Positions 22,821 to 36,192 are shown, numbered from the stretch's first letter. The stretch is 64,000 nucleotides of DNA from Trichuris trichiura (GCA_037903355.1 JBAJFE010000029.1:1116001-1180000), one strand, 5' to 3'. Notes: generated from the letters alone by a model not told the origin. Translations and numbers: made by a program.

Positions 22821-25800
22821 GGGGTTCAATATATTGTTGCTACAGAAGGCCTTCCAACCATAAGGGACAGATATTAGTTTTTCAATGAAGGAAAAAAGAG
22901 GTGAACGTCTGAAAGGGAATATAAAACAGTGACAGCAGGAAGGCCAGAACGCAGGACTAATTGGACTACATCCGGCGCTACTACGTCAGCCATTTATATA
23001 GAGAGTCGTAAATGTCCGGGGAGAAATAGTTAGCCATGGGAGGAGAATAGGCGTAGGTAACATTGACCCATATGGACATCGAACTCGGGCATGGTGACTT
23101 TCTGCGAACTTGACACTGCTTTTTGTCAAGAACTGGTTGCAGTCGGATCTCCCTATGGGTTGTCCTAAGTTAAGCCTATGTGGGTGCGATGACTTCGTGT
23201 CATTGTCATCAGCAAGGGCCTTGTCCAGCGGTTAGCGCGGGCACATGAATGCTGTTGCTTCAGTAAGCACTATTGGGACATCGTGTTAAATGACATCTAG
23301 TGGTCAGGTTTTTACGGTCAAGATTTCACGTTTTCTGTTGCCTTGCCCATATGCTTGAAGATACTGAGTATGCCAACGGAACATGTTTCGGAAACGTAAC
23401 TTCTTCGTGAGGCACCGCAGAGTTTGAGCGTGTTTCAGACTGTTCTTATGGAATTCGTCCTGTTTAAGAAGGTCTGAAAATTTTTAACGCTAATCTGTAG
23501 CTTTCAGGTCTGTTCATGACTTGTCGTCAGCCTCATGTTGCAGTAGTTGGTTCCCTGTTGTTATCTGACTGAGTAATACCTTTTCTGTTGCAAACAGGTT
23601 GGGAAGCTGCACCTCATCGTTTATTATATAAATATTAACAGTTGTTGACTTTTTTGAATTCTAGTGTTCTAATTAAAGCTGAAGTTACAGTTTTCTTGCT
23701 GCTGCTGTCAGTAATCCTTGTTGTCGTTTTTTCGAAGTTTAGGGCAGCTATGACCGCCAGCGTGTCGCATCTTCCCCTCAAAGTTTGCCTGAATCATAGT
23801 CAGTCCATTGCTTTTGTTTCATCTGCTAGGATAGCATTTTTACGCTGCCCTATAGTAGTTCAGAACTGCGTGTAAAGACGAACACTCTGTGCGTGGTTAT
23901 GTTTTGTTCGTGTTTACGAAGCTTACAGGAGAATGATGCTGCGCTGATGACAAGGCATTCCTTCTGTACATATTTGTGAAACTGTGTAACATAACAGTTA
24001 GCCTGCTCGGAAAGAGCACATTCATTAACATTTGTTTAGCTGTAGTTGTAAAAGGTGAAACTTTTTCGATTTGGCATGACACCATAAGGAACACGATTTC
24101 AGCAGTTGTGTACTGTAACCCCTAACTAATACGCAGTTCTCGTGTATTTATTGTCTGCGCTCATCGTGACTCATGTGGTCTATTTTTGACAGCAGCTTCC
24201 ATGTGTTGTGGCACAGGATGTATCGCTGCTCTCCTGGGTCAATCTTTGCCTGGGGTGGCAGACGTGTACGAGAGATGGCAGCACCGGCGTCCCTGTGAGC
24301 CTGGGCGAAGTCCGTCCTTGGGAACCCGGCCCGAATAGCGACATCGGGCCTCGGACCTGACAGCGACAAGAGAGCACGATCTCTGGATCAGCGTGAGAAC
24401 CAGACATCGACGGCCTAGCATAAAGGCGGCCAGGATCAGGATTAACGCCGGTTCTGAGGGCTGCTTCCCAGTAAGCGGATTAGGCGATGGCTGAAGAGCC
24501 TGCAGTCTGCGGGAATTCACAGGGAAGAAGTCGTGGAAGGCTATATATACGCGTCGTCTGAGCCCAGACAATTCAGGCTATCGCCGTCAACTGTGCGTTT
24601 GATTTATCGATTTTTTACTCTGCAATAAACAGTTGTTATAGGTGAGTCTCCGTGGTCCGCCAAATCACAAGAACCCCAAATCACTCGTCAGATTATCTGC
24701 TACAAAACCTGCCAGCTTAGAAAACAATGAGAGTTGAAAGACCCGGGACCCGTTTTCTATGTGAGAAAGTATCATTACAGAACCATAACCACGCTGCATC
24801 CTTTTCACTATTTCAACACCGTCTTTCAAAATGACTCTCAGATCTTTACCTTTACTTATTACCACGGAGAATGGCAGTCGTCCTATTCAATTTAGCAGGT
24901 AGAGGTTGGTGACCTTAGGTTTTATAGCAGAAAAAGCGCAAGATCAAAAGCTTATAGTTTCCAAGTTGCTCCATAACCGCGCTATATTTGAAGTAAAATG
25001 AGAAAAAGAAACAGCGCGTAGAAGCGAACAGCGAGAAGTAACTGCGTTGAAACAGATGAGGATACGCTACTGTTTTCAGAACCATTGGCTTGCCATTCAC
25101 AAGTAGAAAATTATTCCAGCAGATAGAAAATCTATCCTTTCTCGGTATTAAAATATAATTTACGAGCAGCCGCTGCAAAAAAATAATATGGCTTTTCTCT
25201 AGACTTTGGAACGCATTCTATCATTATTTAAAATGCTGCCTCAATCAACAAACGTACTCCAGCTTCAATGAAGACATAAATTTTGTCGGCATAGAATTCA
25301 GCCTGTGCGTTCTACATTTAATCACCTTGCCATGCGCCAAATCAGCTTTCTCCATTTCGTCAAAATCATGGCTCGCTAAACGCTGTCGTTCTTGCACAAG
25401 AACTTATCCTTTTCCCTGCAGCAATAGGCGTTGGCATTTATACAAGTTATGTCCCTTATACGAAAATACAGCATAATAAAAAATTGTCTCGCAGAATTAA
25501 CTTGCATGCATTAATACGTTTGAAAGGTTTACAGATTATCTGTCCTTTGCCAAACTCTGCTTCGTTAGAAATGTATTAAGCCGTAGTAAAAATGTTTCCA
25601 TGCTCTGTCCAGGAAAGGAAAGTCAGCGTTGCTTGTTTTGATAGTATGGATAAAAATGCCCATGAATTAACAACGTAAAAAGTATAAAGCACTATTCGAG
25701 TAAGGGAAACAACGACCAAGAAAAGGCGTTCAGAACAGAATTCGAAAGTTCCTAAAGCTGCTCCCTAAACGCTTGATTAGCCAGCATCTTCCCCGTTTCT

Positions 25801-25934
25801 TTTACAACGTCTGGTGCCCACTAGACGCTTCTCTTTGCCTTGGCTACAAATGAGTGCAGAAACTTGAGGATCATTAGTTCTGCGCCCCTGTGTGAATGGT
25901 AGTCTATGGTAGCATCGTGACACGACTTGTCAGC
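22821..25934. other. Intergenic, no gene seen; possible solo LTR at 24105-24665
   Basis: Mostly non-coding. The block at about 24105-24665 is more GC-rich than its surroundings and looks like a solo LTR or promoter cassette: TATATATA near 24545, then AATAAA at about 24623, separated by about 75 bases. I could not find a convincing target-site duplication, so the boundaries are uncertain. Confidence 0.3.
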
Positions 25935-25942
25935 ACTTAGAG

Positions 25943-26644
25943 CAGGGGTGGGGAACCGTTTTGGTGCCGCGGGCCGTTTAGACGTTTATAAGACCGTTCG
26001 CGGGCCGTATAGCATACTTAAACGAAAAACAGCCTGCTTTATTTGCACGTATGTTTGTTAAGTCACCCCTAATAGGATGCTTGGAACTGCTTTTACCTGG
26101 TGAGAAAACTCTGAGATTAAAGGCAGAATTTTGAGATAATTCTGCAACCCAGTTGTCAAGAACATAATCGCAGCTACAGAGAACGAAATAACCTTTCTGT
26201 ACTTCAAAGACGTAAAGCACAGGCGGCCGGCGCAAACCGATGAGAACGCTAGCAAGAGAAGGCGAGAACGATGCCAGTGACTGTCGAGAATAAAAAAAGC
26301 AGAAGTGCACTAGCAAGTTGGGCAGTCGCTATCTCGAACAGAGCAATGGTCCACGCTACGTATGCGCGCACACACACTATAGTGGCGCCTACTGCTTGTC
26401 ACCGAGGACTAACAATGTCGGTTTGTCGACAGAGAGCTGTCAGCAACGCAGTCTTCCGAGCCAGCCTGAAGCTCCCTGCTTGTTACGCAAGATTTATGTT
26501 CTTACTAGGATTCACATAGAATGCGTTTATCGCTTTATGAAAAATAACCTCCTACATTCATATTTCACTGAATCTCGCATCTATGTGCGGTTGCCTCAGC
26601 GCGTGAGCGGAAAATTGTCTCGCAGGCCGGACGTTCCCCCCCTT
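25943..26644. mobile_element. Non-autonomous hAT-like element
   Basis: The left end CAGGGGTGGGGAACC is the classic hAT terminus. The right end, GGCCGGACGTTCCCCCCC, is a degenerate inverted copy. A perfect 8-bp duplication ACTTAGAG flanks it (25935-25942 and 26645-26652). Interior frames are not convincing as transposase. Confidence 0.75.
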
Positions 26645-27422
26645 ACTTAGAGAATCACGCGATGGCAGCTCATTACAAATTACTTGTCGTGGGATCACTG
26701 ACAGCATACTTTTAGCTTTGTCTGAGACGGTTGTCAGTGATCGATACTGAACATTAAGCCACAGCTTCAACTTCGTATAAAAATTTTGAAAAGTGGCGAA
26801 GGGGTTGTTTTCGACTCGTTCGTTTGCTGAGTCTCAGGACTTATTTGTTTCCGTCACCAACTGTATCTTACTCGTTTTGTGCAGGCTAGTTTATTCCCAC
26901 GTCTCCTCTGAACCGTAGTTTTGTCGTCAGTCGCCTTCTGTACTGTCATGTATTCACAGGCTACTAAAATATTATTGCTCTGTAAATGTTTTCGATAAAA
27001 ATATCCTTATGTCTTCTTTACATTCTGACTTGAAGATTTGTTGTGACATCATAAACTTGCGGCACAACAATGCCATAGATTAAAATCCTGCGTGAAATGA
27101 AGTCACTTTCGTCTAGTGACAGCCATTACACATGCATACTATGCACAGTTTTCACCGAGGTGCTCAGAAGGCCTTCGAGAAACAGTTTCTTAAGAACAGC
27201 CCTTTCCGGCTGAACAAATTTAGTTCCATAAGCTTGTTGAATTTATCTAACAGCAACTAGATAACTGTGGTAAAATGAAGCTTATACTTTCATAAGAGAA
27301 ATGCCATGAAACGGTACTCTTTTTACCAACAGAATTACTAATTAATCTTGAAAAATTTAAATTTGATGAAAACAGTGTAATTGTAAATGCAACTTCTTGG
27401 TACGGGAGTGCAGAATTTCATG

Positions 27423-28460
27423 TTAAGCTGCTTCTTTTACGGAATGCATGTCCTACAAGAGTCGTACATGGATTTTTCCCGTTTGTATTTTCCCATAAAA
27501 CGAGTCAAAAATGTGAAAAAACTTTAATCTCGTTCAAGGCATGAAAACGAAACAATAGTCTGGCGAAGCTTTCGGCTCGTTCTTGAGCCGTCGTCGGCGC
27601 ACGCAGGAGTTGTCCTCCCACTGAGTTTTTCCTCAGGAGTAGCTCCTCCACCTTTCCGAGCCATGTGCGCGCCTGTTTAGTCGAACCTTGACCTGTCGAG
27701 GCTATACACACACGGCTGGATCAGCTTCGGAGCAACTTCCTTAAAGGCTGTCCTCAGCGGAGGCACAACGCGCAATAGGATGGTCAGTCAAAGTTAGGTG
27801 AGGCGTCAAAATAGGTCAAGTTGTCGATGTTAGGGCGAGGGCAGTTTGTCCACGTCTAGGAATTTTTCTCCTTTGTCCAATCCGGTGTTTTCCAAGTCAT
27901 TTTTTAGGCGCACCATGTGAGCGTCGTTTTCAGATATAAAAGCGTATGGTTTGTAACGGGTTTGGTTGTTGAACAAGAGTCGTGTGTAGCGTCGACAGGT
28001 CAAGGTTCGACTAAACAGGCGCGCACATGGCTCGGAAAGGTGGAGGGGCTACTCCTGAGGAAAACCTCGGTGGGTGGGCAACTCCTGCGTGCGCCGACGA
28101 CGGCTCAAGAACGAGCCGAAAGCTTCACCAGACTATTGTTTTGTTTTTCATGCCTTGAACGAGATTAAAGTTTTTTCACTTTTTTGACCCGTTTTATGGG
28201 AAAATACAAACGGGAAAAATCCATGTACGACTCTTGTTCAACAACCAAACCTGTTACAAACCATACGCCTTTATATCCAATGCATGTCCTGTTGAAAAAA
28301 TTTTAATTCTCCGGAGCTTTCGGGTCAATCGTGACCCGTCTAATTATTCATTATTACATCAGTTTAATAGCGCTGAAGACCGGTCACGATTGACCCAAAA
28401 GATTCGGAGAATTAAAATTTTTTTCAACGGGACATGCATTCCGTAGAGGAAGCAGCTTAA
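27423..28460. repeat. 1-kb inverted repeat of Penelope-derived sequence
   Basis: Outer arms 27423-27454 and about 28428-28460 are inverted copies (GTTAAGCTGCTTC ... GAAGCAGCTTAAC). The main arms 27455-27712 and 27990-28235 are also inverted copies, separated by about 250 bp. Hammerhead-like cores occur at 27565-27600 (minus) and 28095-28126 (plus), plus a more diverged pair at 28312-28410. Short open frames in the arms (CVASTGQGSTKQARTWLGK) are mirror images of each other and are not genes. Confidence 0.65.
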
Positions 28461-28580
28461 CAGAGAGGGTAATGGACTGAAATTTGCTATCGATAGCAAG
28501 GAATTCCAGTACATGGAAAAAGTCATTCAAAAAACTGATTGAGACAGAAAAAAACTTTTACAAAATTGGAACGCCTAAAT

Positions 28581-29411
28581 TAGTGTTTCCCAACCTTTTT
28601 GGAGCCAGGGCCCCCTTTCGCGACCTTCAACTTGCCGAAGCTCCCCGTCATTTTCCCCAACGTAATTCTCCTGCTTCTGTTATCCTCAGGTGCGCCTACT
28701 GTGGTTACGTTGTTGTGAATTTGAACAAGTAGTGCAACACCTGAAACAGCCTGCAGAATGTAGAATTGACTTCGCTGCCTACCGTGTATGCCAAAGCAAA
28801 AACAGTTAAGCCGAGCCGTCATTAAAAACTTTGTTAACCTGAACACTGAATTTCTTGTCTACACTAGAGCGAAATAGCTAGTAAGGAAGCAGGCTGCCGC
28901 AGTATACGGCTGAAGCTCCTTAACGATATTCGAAACCGTTAATGCCTTTAATTCTTTATTTGGCACTAAAAGCGTTCTTTTCGTATTGCTGGACTTAAGC
29001 CGGCTAATTGCAGATCAGGGAGGCTTCAGAGTACAAACGCCGCACTGGGTTTCCTCTTTCTCAATTTTTTGGGCTGTTAGCAATGCTAGCGCAATATGTA
29101 AGTCAGGCTGCGATGCTGTTCTCAGGGCTGCGCAACACTCAATCTAAATTCAATATTTCCTCGCAGCAAGACGACAGTCGCTTAATCTTACCTCCGTTCG
29201 ACGACAGGGTAAGGTGCAGTGCTACTAATTTATCCACGTCCGGCTCGATAGTCGTCAGGAGTAATCTCAGGTCGCCTCGCCTCACTATCCTGAACGGCAG
29301 GATCGCTCTCGTCCTGCGGCACCGACTACCAGGGATCCCCTGAAGCCGACTAATCTCCCAGGAACTCCCTAAATTCCCAATCCTTCGCAGGGCCCCCGTT
29401 GGGAATCACTG
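28581..29411. mobile_element. Non-autonomous hAT-like element, clean TSD
   Basis: Ends TAGTGTTTCCCAAC (28581) and GTTGGGAATCACTG (to about 29411) are inverted repeats. Perfect 8-bp duplication GCCTAAAT at 28573-28580 and 29412-29419. Shares terminal GGGCCCCC blocks with the element at 4295. No transposase. Confidence 0.85.
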
Positions 29412-29419
29412 GCCTAAAT

Positions 29420-32400
29420 TGAAGGGTAGCACAAATGCTAAGCGTGACAGCGAAGCAAAGGAAGAATCAACAATAGAACATTCATGCAATGTTAGACGCA
29501 AGTCTAAACCGTGATTCATTTACCTGTCAGTTATCAGAGGAAAAACTAATACTATTAATGGGAAGTACGTATGGTTTGGCATTCGGTGAAAGAAGATGGA
29601 TAAATAGAGGAACAACTACGTACATTGACTTCAGCTTTACTGCATGTGAATCGAAGGACGAATGATTTATGTGGACGAGGATATACGGTCCGCAACGAAA
29701 AGTAGCAGGTTGAGACAAGAGTATGTTCGAAGTGCTTTAGAGTAGCGACAGTTGACGATATGACAAGCGAAGTTACGATAAAAAAAGCGTAGTCTGCAAG
29801 AGGAAAGCGAAAGCTTCCAAAAAAGGTTTCTGCGGTTAAAATATTTTCTTTCATTAGTGGTCTTTAAAAGTGACAATACGATATGAAGTATCCCCCGAAG
29901 TCCCTTAGTCATTTCCCTTAAGTGCTTCTAAGTAGCTAGACAGGCCAGATTCTATGAGATGTAAATGCTTACGATTCATTTCTAAGTGAAGTTACTAGCT
30001 CTATTGAAGATGTATTTGTCGCCCATAACTCTCTTACCGTCTTATGCAAATGAAGAAAGAATCCATTCTTGGATTACTTTTTTTTTAAACGGCTTGACTG
30101 GCCATGGTCATATCTAATATCTTTAATTACAGTACAAAACGTAAAACATGTGTAGGTTTACGCAGCGCGAAACAGCTCGAATTCAATAGTTCAGACGAGT
30201 TGGCAGCACAACCTCAATACGAACGCGACGCATACACAAAGGTGTACGTACACTTTCAGTAAGGCACCCACCCACAGCCAAAAACGATGCTACCCCCTTG
30301 CCCTGAGTGACGATATGTATATACAGAGGTGCTCTCTTAGCAATATCTGTTTTGGCTAGAGTTTTTACTACGCTGGACTATCTGCCAGGAACAGTTAACT
30401 GTTATTCTCATCGGCCGCCAAGCTGTACATCTGGCTACCGGGAGCCCTCCTAACGCTCACCATCTGGCACGATCTGGATTGCGTTTTGTCGGTAGGATCC
30501 GGGTTGCCCTAGCAGGCCGCACATACGTTTGACGGTGCCGTATTATTCTGTTACAAAATGCTCTTGATTGAGATATAAACCGACGTGACAAGCAGGTGAG
30601 CGTAAAACAGGCTCCATGCTTCCAGAAGAATCGTCAACGTAGAAGTCTGTTGCCTCCTCATAATTGTTCAAACTATCATTTGCTGAATTTAGGGTTTTGT
30701 TGGTTATTGTGCTGTTCTCTACTGACATTTTTTAAGTGGTGCAACGGTATTTACAACTACTGGAAGGAAGAAAATTTAGCACTTCTGAAATTAATTTAAC
30801 GTTTACTGCATTTCGAAAATACATTTTCATTCAGTACATGAAAAGGTAATATAGGTGTATAAAATAATTGGTAGGATAAATGACTGGCAAAAGGATTAAT
30901 TTGTGGTTGCACTCTTCATAGCATACCTAGAAATGTCGAAATACGAATACAAACGCAGATTGCATTAGAAAAAATTCTGCCTCACTTTGAGCTATCATGC
31001 TAATGTGAAGATACAAAGGTAGTATGAAGAAAATTAACAGGAGGTGCTACTTGCATTCATACCTACACGCAAAAGGAACATTTGTGTTTGCGTAAATTGA
31101 AACTGATGCAAGTAAAAGAATACATGATAAAACTGGGACATTTTAATGCGCTATCTGTGTGCGACTGGCAGGGCAGCTGCTGACAGGCGTTCCGAACGGT
31201 AAAAGCAAAGGATGAATCGCTGAACTGATCTCATTGTTTATCAAATGAGAAAAGTCAATATTATCAGTAGCTGAAGACGTACTTGTTTGTGCTGTCAACC
31301 GCTGACGGAAGATTAGCTAGTTATCTGGCCAGCAGTGTCGGTAGCTTCTGAGAGCAATGATGGTTGGTAGCTTCCGAAATTCAGAAGAGCGCAGGAAGCT
31401 ACCAGCGCAAGTTGCCGGAAGTGACGTTCCAAGCAGGCGCTTCCTCCTGCCACTTTTAAGCGAACGCTTAGAGAGTGGAGTTTAAAACTACAATCGTCAG
31501 CTGCAGTACCAATGCATGTCTTCAAGAACAAGGTTAAAGTAAGTTGCACGGTGCATGTTTTAATAGATGAGTTCATTGCTGACCGCTCTTAAAGCAGGGT
31601 GCTTTATATTACTGACATTTATAGCGAGCAGCTTCTTTACTATCGTTTCCTTGACGGCAGGTCAAGAGATTTTGACATTCGACGACGCAGTATCTCGTCT
31701 TGAACGCTTACTGTTTTTTCTGGTAATTCTGAATCTAGCTTATTCTGTCGTCCGCGCAATAATGAATTGAGCTGACAAAGGTTATAAAGCTGCGTAGAAT
31801 AAGGCATACAGCACCAGAAATACCATACAACCGATTACTAAACAAATTGTTCCTTTTATGTGATCAAGCGCTTTCTCTACTTTCGCAGTAACTTTTCCAT
31901 TTAGCTGTTCACAAGTATTTGCTTTCAGTTCCTTCCATCATGTCTAAACACAATCATACGCCGAGTAAGGTAGGATGCTCATAGATTTGTTTTTTCTTAA
32001 CTAGCGTTCACTTGCTGGTTCGTTCTTCAACTGCAGCATACATTTAGAGCCACAGTATATTCCAAGCAAGTCCTTCGCTTATTTTACTAGATGCCAAGAG
32101 AACAAACTAAAAGTTGAAAGTCATAGTGGAGTAGAGCAAATTATTCCCCACTGCAATAACTAAGTACTTCAAAGTTCTCCTACTGTTGTGGACACGCCAC
32201 GAAAGGGATCGATAAAGTATAAACTGTTAGACTAAAAGAACTTATTCTTCGTAACCTAAGAATTTGGTTTGACAAACAGAGAAGGTGTGTTTTAGGGTGA
32301 TGGAAAGCTGCTTGGTTTCTTGGAAGAAACAAAGTTTGTCTTTTTCCCTGTCGCGAGATTTGGTGCCTGACACCTACTAACAGTGTAACGTATTTGCGAA

Positions 32401-33070
32401 CGATCAAATGTGCGCATTACAGGACGTTCATTTCTGTGAGACAATGACAACTTCCGTGTGCCACGTGGTCAGTTTCTCAGTTAAGCACGCGTATTCTGTT
32501 CAGTACTATCAATGCTAAGATCTTTATTGTGTTTTTGTTTATAGTACCCACCCAGTTAGGTAATGATGTTTGCTACCAGTACCACGAGTATGAAAAGGCA
32601 TTAGAATGAATTTAATAGTAGAAAGCGCAAGAAGTGGGAAATCATTAGCTTTTGGACAGTCAATTTTCCAGTAATGAAGCCTGAAAGTAAACTGCAGGTA
32701 ACAAACTCATGCTGCCACTCTCAGAGCTTTGACAGGGAGTTACTATAAATAAATGACCATTAATTTTTGTCCAAATGTATATCAGAATCAAGGACACAAG
32801 TCCCTCAAAGAAACACAATTACACTATTTACCAAACATTGTTTATCATGGTCACCTGACAAATATTACGAATGATAAGCTGATTGCTGATTACCATGTGA
32901 TGTAGCAATTTATTTGCAATCTACTTTTCAAACATTTGCTTACTTATTTGCGTTCAGAGATGTCAATTGATGTTTCCGATTTTGACAGTTGCTTTGGACA
33001 AATTAGAAACGTTTTCGCCATTAACTAAACTTGCTTTCACAATTAAATGGCAGCGGCGCATCGACGTCGC
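29420..33070. other. Intergenic region, one possible small ORF
   Basis: No multi-exon gene is evident. The last ~380 bases (from about 32690) are homologous to the upstream regions of the other serpins. A 67-codon hydrophobic ORF at 31567-31770 is listed separately. Confidence 0.5.
31567..31770 (+). CDS. Small hydrophobic ORF, two predicted membrane segments
   Basis: 67 codons from a true ATG (atagATGAGTTC). Two hydrophobic stretches, AGCFILLTFIASSFFTIVSL and LLFFLVILNLAYSVV, are separated by a polar segment with several acidic and basic residues (TFDDAVSRLER), a layout like small two-pass membrane proteins. I recognise no family. No introns or neighbours support it, so it may be chance. Confidence 0.3.
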   Translation: MSSLLTALKAGCFILLTFIASSFFTIVSLTAGQEILTFDDAVSRLERLLFFLVILNLAYSVVRAIMN

Positions 33071-33254
33071 AAACCGGTTTTATAGCAACTTGTAGAACAT
33101 ATAAGAAAAGCGCAAAGACATGCAGAATTGAAAAGTCGAAATACCAAACGGAAGAAGAACAGTAAGAACTTAGGCGTCAACTATGATCTTGAAGATTAAG
33201 CGATTTCTATACGTGCCTTTGATAATTAACAGTTGCTTTCAATTGATGTTTCAG
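33071..33254 (+). promoter_or_regulatory. Serpin F promoter and 5'-UTR intron
   Basis: AAACCGGTTT at 33071-33080, TATAAG at 33100-33105, leader intron 33162-33254 (GTAAGA...TTTCAG, 93 nt). Same spacing as in the rest of the array. Confidence 0.65.
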
Positions 33255-33288
33255 ATCGTAACAAAGGAGCATTGACGGAAAATTGAAA

Positions 33289-34529
33289 ATGTCTCTGGAT
33301 ATCAGCACTGCTGATTTTGCACTTCGCACCTACCATGAAGCAGCTGTAGCCAACCACAGTTTCTTTATATCACCTTTTTCGATATTGATTGCTTTGGGAA
33401 TGACCTATGTTGGTTCGTCTGGAAATACTAAATCACAAATGAAATCCAAATTATTTGAAAGTTCACTTGAAGATGAACAAATCAATTCGCTTATGAGCAG
33501 TGCAATGAAGTCTTTCAAGTACAGCAATACAAAAGTTGGTTATGAGTTGTATATTGCAAATAGATTGTTTGGACAATCAGAGCTGCAAATTTTACCAGAA
33601 TTTAGAAAGTGCATACAAGAACATTATTCAGCAGATATGGAATTACTGGATTTTAAAAAAAGTTTGGAAGCGTGCAAACATATTAACGACTGGGTTGAAG
33701 AGAAAACTAAAGGAAAAATCAAAGATCTCATCCCTAAAGAGGCAATAAATCCGCTAACCCGTTTGGTACTTACCAATGCCATATTCTTCAAAGCGGACTG
33801 GAAAACTCCTTTTAAAACAGCACTTACTAAAAAGACCACTTTCTACGTAAAGCAAGATGAAGAAAAGATAGTAGAAATGATGCAAATGGACAAAGAATTC
33901 CCATATAGCGAGACAGATGAATATCAAATTTTGGGAATTCCATATGTGACCGAAAAGTTGTTAATGTACTTTGTTCTACCGAAAGAAAAGTTTGGTCTTC
34001 AAAATATGATGACGAAACTGAATGCAAAGAAGCTACTTAACTTATTTGACTCAACGATTGAAAGAAAAGTTGAGGTAACTAAACCAATTCAAGCATTACG
34101 ATTGAATACTGACAGAATTTTCTCTGTGACATCAGGTGCACATTCCAAAATTTAAATTGGAATATGTGCTCCAATTGAAGGAAATCCTGCAGCGTCTCGG
34201 CCTCACCGATATGTTCAGCTCAAGGCTAGCTGATTTAAGCAAAATTACCGGAAACCGCGACCTTTACGTTTCTGAAGCTTTCCATAAAGCATTTATTGAA
34301 GTAAATGGGAAACTGCTTCTTCAACGTAAAACTTAGTATATTTCAGGTAAATGAAAAGGGAAGCGAAGCCGCAGCAGCAACTGCTGTTGTCACGTTGCTG
34401 CGCAGCATACCAGTACGCGTGAATCCGCCTAAGTTCATAGCTGATCATCCATTTCTGTTTGCAATCGTGGATCGCTCCAACAGAATAATCCTTTTCATGG
34501 GCAATTATTATGGTAACAGTGCTGTTTAA
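33289..34529 (+). CDS. Serpin F (intact; Arg at P1)
   Basis: Coding exons 33289-34074, 34136-34300 and 34347-34529 give 377 aa, phase-0 introns. Landmarks: ISPFSI, NAIFFKADW, SEAFHKAFIE, VNEKGSEAAAATA hinge, FIADHPFLF. The loop reads VVTLLRSIPVRV, which places Arg-Ser at P1-P1' by standard spacing from the hinge, the form typical of inhibitors of trypsin-like serine proteases. An in-frame TAA in the leader excludes a signal peptide. It lies outside the 6.34-kb duplication and is the most orthodox inhibitor of the array. No clear AATAAA was seen just downstream. Confidence 0.93.
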
Positions 34530-35416
34530 CTTTTCGTCATACATTGCAGAATAGAAATGACTTGTGCTGATCGAGTGGTAGGTTTGAAGGTACATGAATC
34601 ATTAGCTGAACAATGTTAGGTCAAAATGTGCTATTGCTAGCGGTAACGAAAGAAACTGAAATGGATATTGTAAAGCTCAACTGATAAGGAAAAATGTGGA
34701 CAGCACCTAACGTCCTCTTTTTTGCTAATGTTTGAAATTCGAATTTTTTGTTGCTGTTATTTGTCGTTTTGCGTTGTCGGGTATTCTTAATACTTTTTGT
34801 CATTACATCACTGAGTTTTAGGAAAACACAATGTAGACCTTATGCAGGCACTTGCATTTTCTTATCTGCTCATACGGATTTTAGGCAAGCGCATTTAAAT
34901 GTTGTAGTTTTCGCTGAATGGCATATTGTTTTCATTGCTTTTGACTATAAAGACCGATGTTTCCGTCTTGTACAATGTGGGAATGCAGTTGCATGATAAT
35001 TCAACAGTAACCCCTTAGTTTTATCAGCTTCGTGAAACCGTTTTCAACTGCTGCAATTTTGGAATGAAATGCCTAATTCGTAATCCTAAGCGAGAACAAT
35101 AATTAATGATAATTTTAAATTATATTCCTAGATTTACGGTTAATCTAAGAAGGTTTTCTTTAGACCAGCACATGTTTCATCTGCGCGTTTTCTTGTAGGA
35201 ACCTGAGCCAAACGGATAAAGAAGAAACGCCGGTTGCTTGCCTGCATCAACGCAACTTTCTAGAGGAATAATAGTTACTTAATAAACTTCGCTCTTTTAC
35301 TGAAACTAGAAATAAAGCATGACAATGAATCACAGTTCCGCAACTAGTTGAAACAACGCTGCAGCACTACGGGAGTGCACAGTGTGACTAATGACATACC
35401 TGTCATTTAGAACGAG

Positions 35417-36192
35417 CTAGACATTAAGATCTTCAAAGTAACTGAGACTATCAATCCTGGACAAACTATTGCATAAGAAGTAGCTGTTAAAAAGTAATAT
35501 AAGGTAGGACATTATCTGCGATATGTCAGTTGAGAAGTAGAATAGTTTGTGAAGTATCAACAGATCAGCAGGTACAGAGATGGTATTGAATCCAAAGATG
35601 TATGCAAACGGTATATCATAAAGGCCAATGATGGAACGAAGTGCACACACACTTCCCAATGCATATAAAGCAACACCTATAATGCAGCAACATAAGAGGA
35701 AAAATGTTCAAAAACTATGATACTGTTGATTTGGTCGTGTTGAGCATTCCTTTTTTATTATTAATACAATGCTAGCGTGCAAGGTGAAGCTGAACCATGC
35801 CGCTCCGAAGTGAAAATACACGATATTCCCTATGAACTATTCTTCAAGAAAGCAAAGGTGAAAAAATTTTTGCGTGAACATAATCATCTTCAAGAAAATT
35901 TTAAGTTTACTTGTTGAGTAAAACCTTGTAACATACTTCTTGACAGCTGGTTTTCTTTTTGAAGAAGTACGAAGGACGCATGAATTAATGGCTGAAGAAA
36001 ACTGCCGCTGACACCTTCAGAGTCGTAGGTTACTACCTGAAAATGCAAGTTCGCCATGTTCTTCCGGCAGATTAGTAAAGCGCCCACTAACAACATCAAT
36101 GCCTCGTTGAAGAATGTGAGAGCGGCACAGTTCAGCCAATGTTTCAGCATGCCCCTTGCTGAACTGTTTCTCTTGAAAGTGCCTAAAGCCAT
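35417..36192 (-). CDS. Candidate two-exon membrane protein
   Basis: Exon 36015-36192 starts at ATG (MALGTFKRNSS) and ends GAA-G before GTGTCAG. Exon 35417-35676 follows a TATAG acceptor and restores the frame (phase 1) to a stop, giving about 145 aa. Hydrophobic stretches occur around ALTFFNEALMLLVGALLIC, VALYALGSVCALRSIIGLY and ISQIMSYLILLF, compatible with three or four membrane helices. I recognise no family. The donor is weak, so splicing is uncertain. Confidence 0.35.

Noticed and set aside
24105..24665. Complete LTR retrotransposon end
   Set aside because: TATA and AATAAA are suggestive, but no TG...CA ends with a matching target duplication could be fixed. Kept only as a low-confidence note.
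27505..28168. Mirror-image ORFs containing CVASTGQGSTKQARTW
   Set aside because: They are the two arms of an inverted repeat read on opposite strands, not a gene pair.
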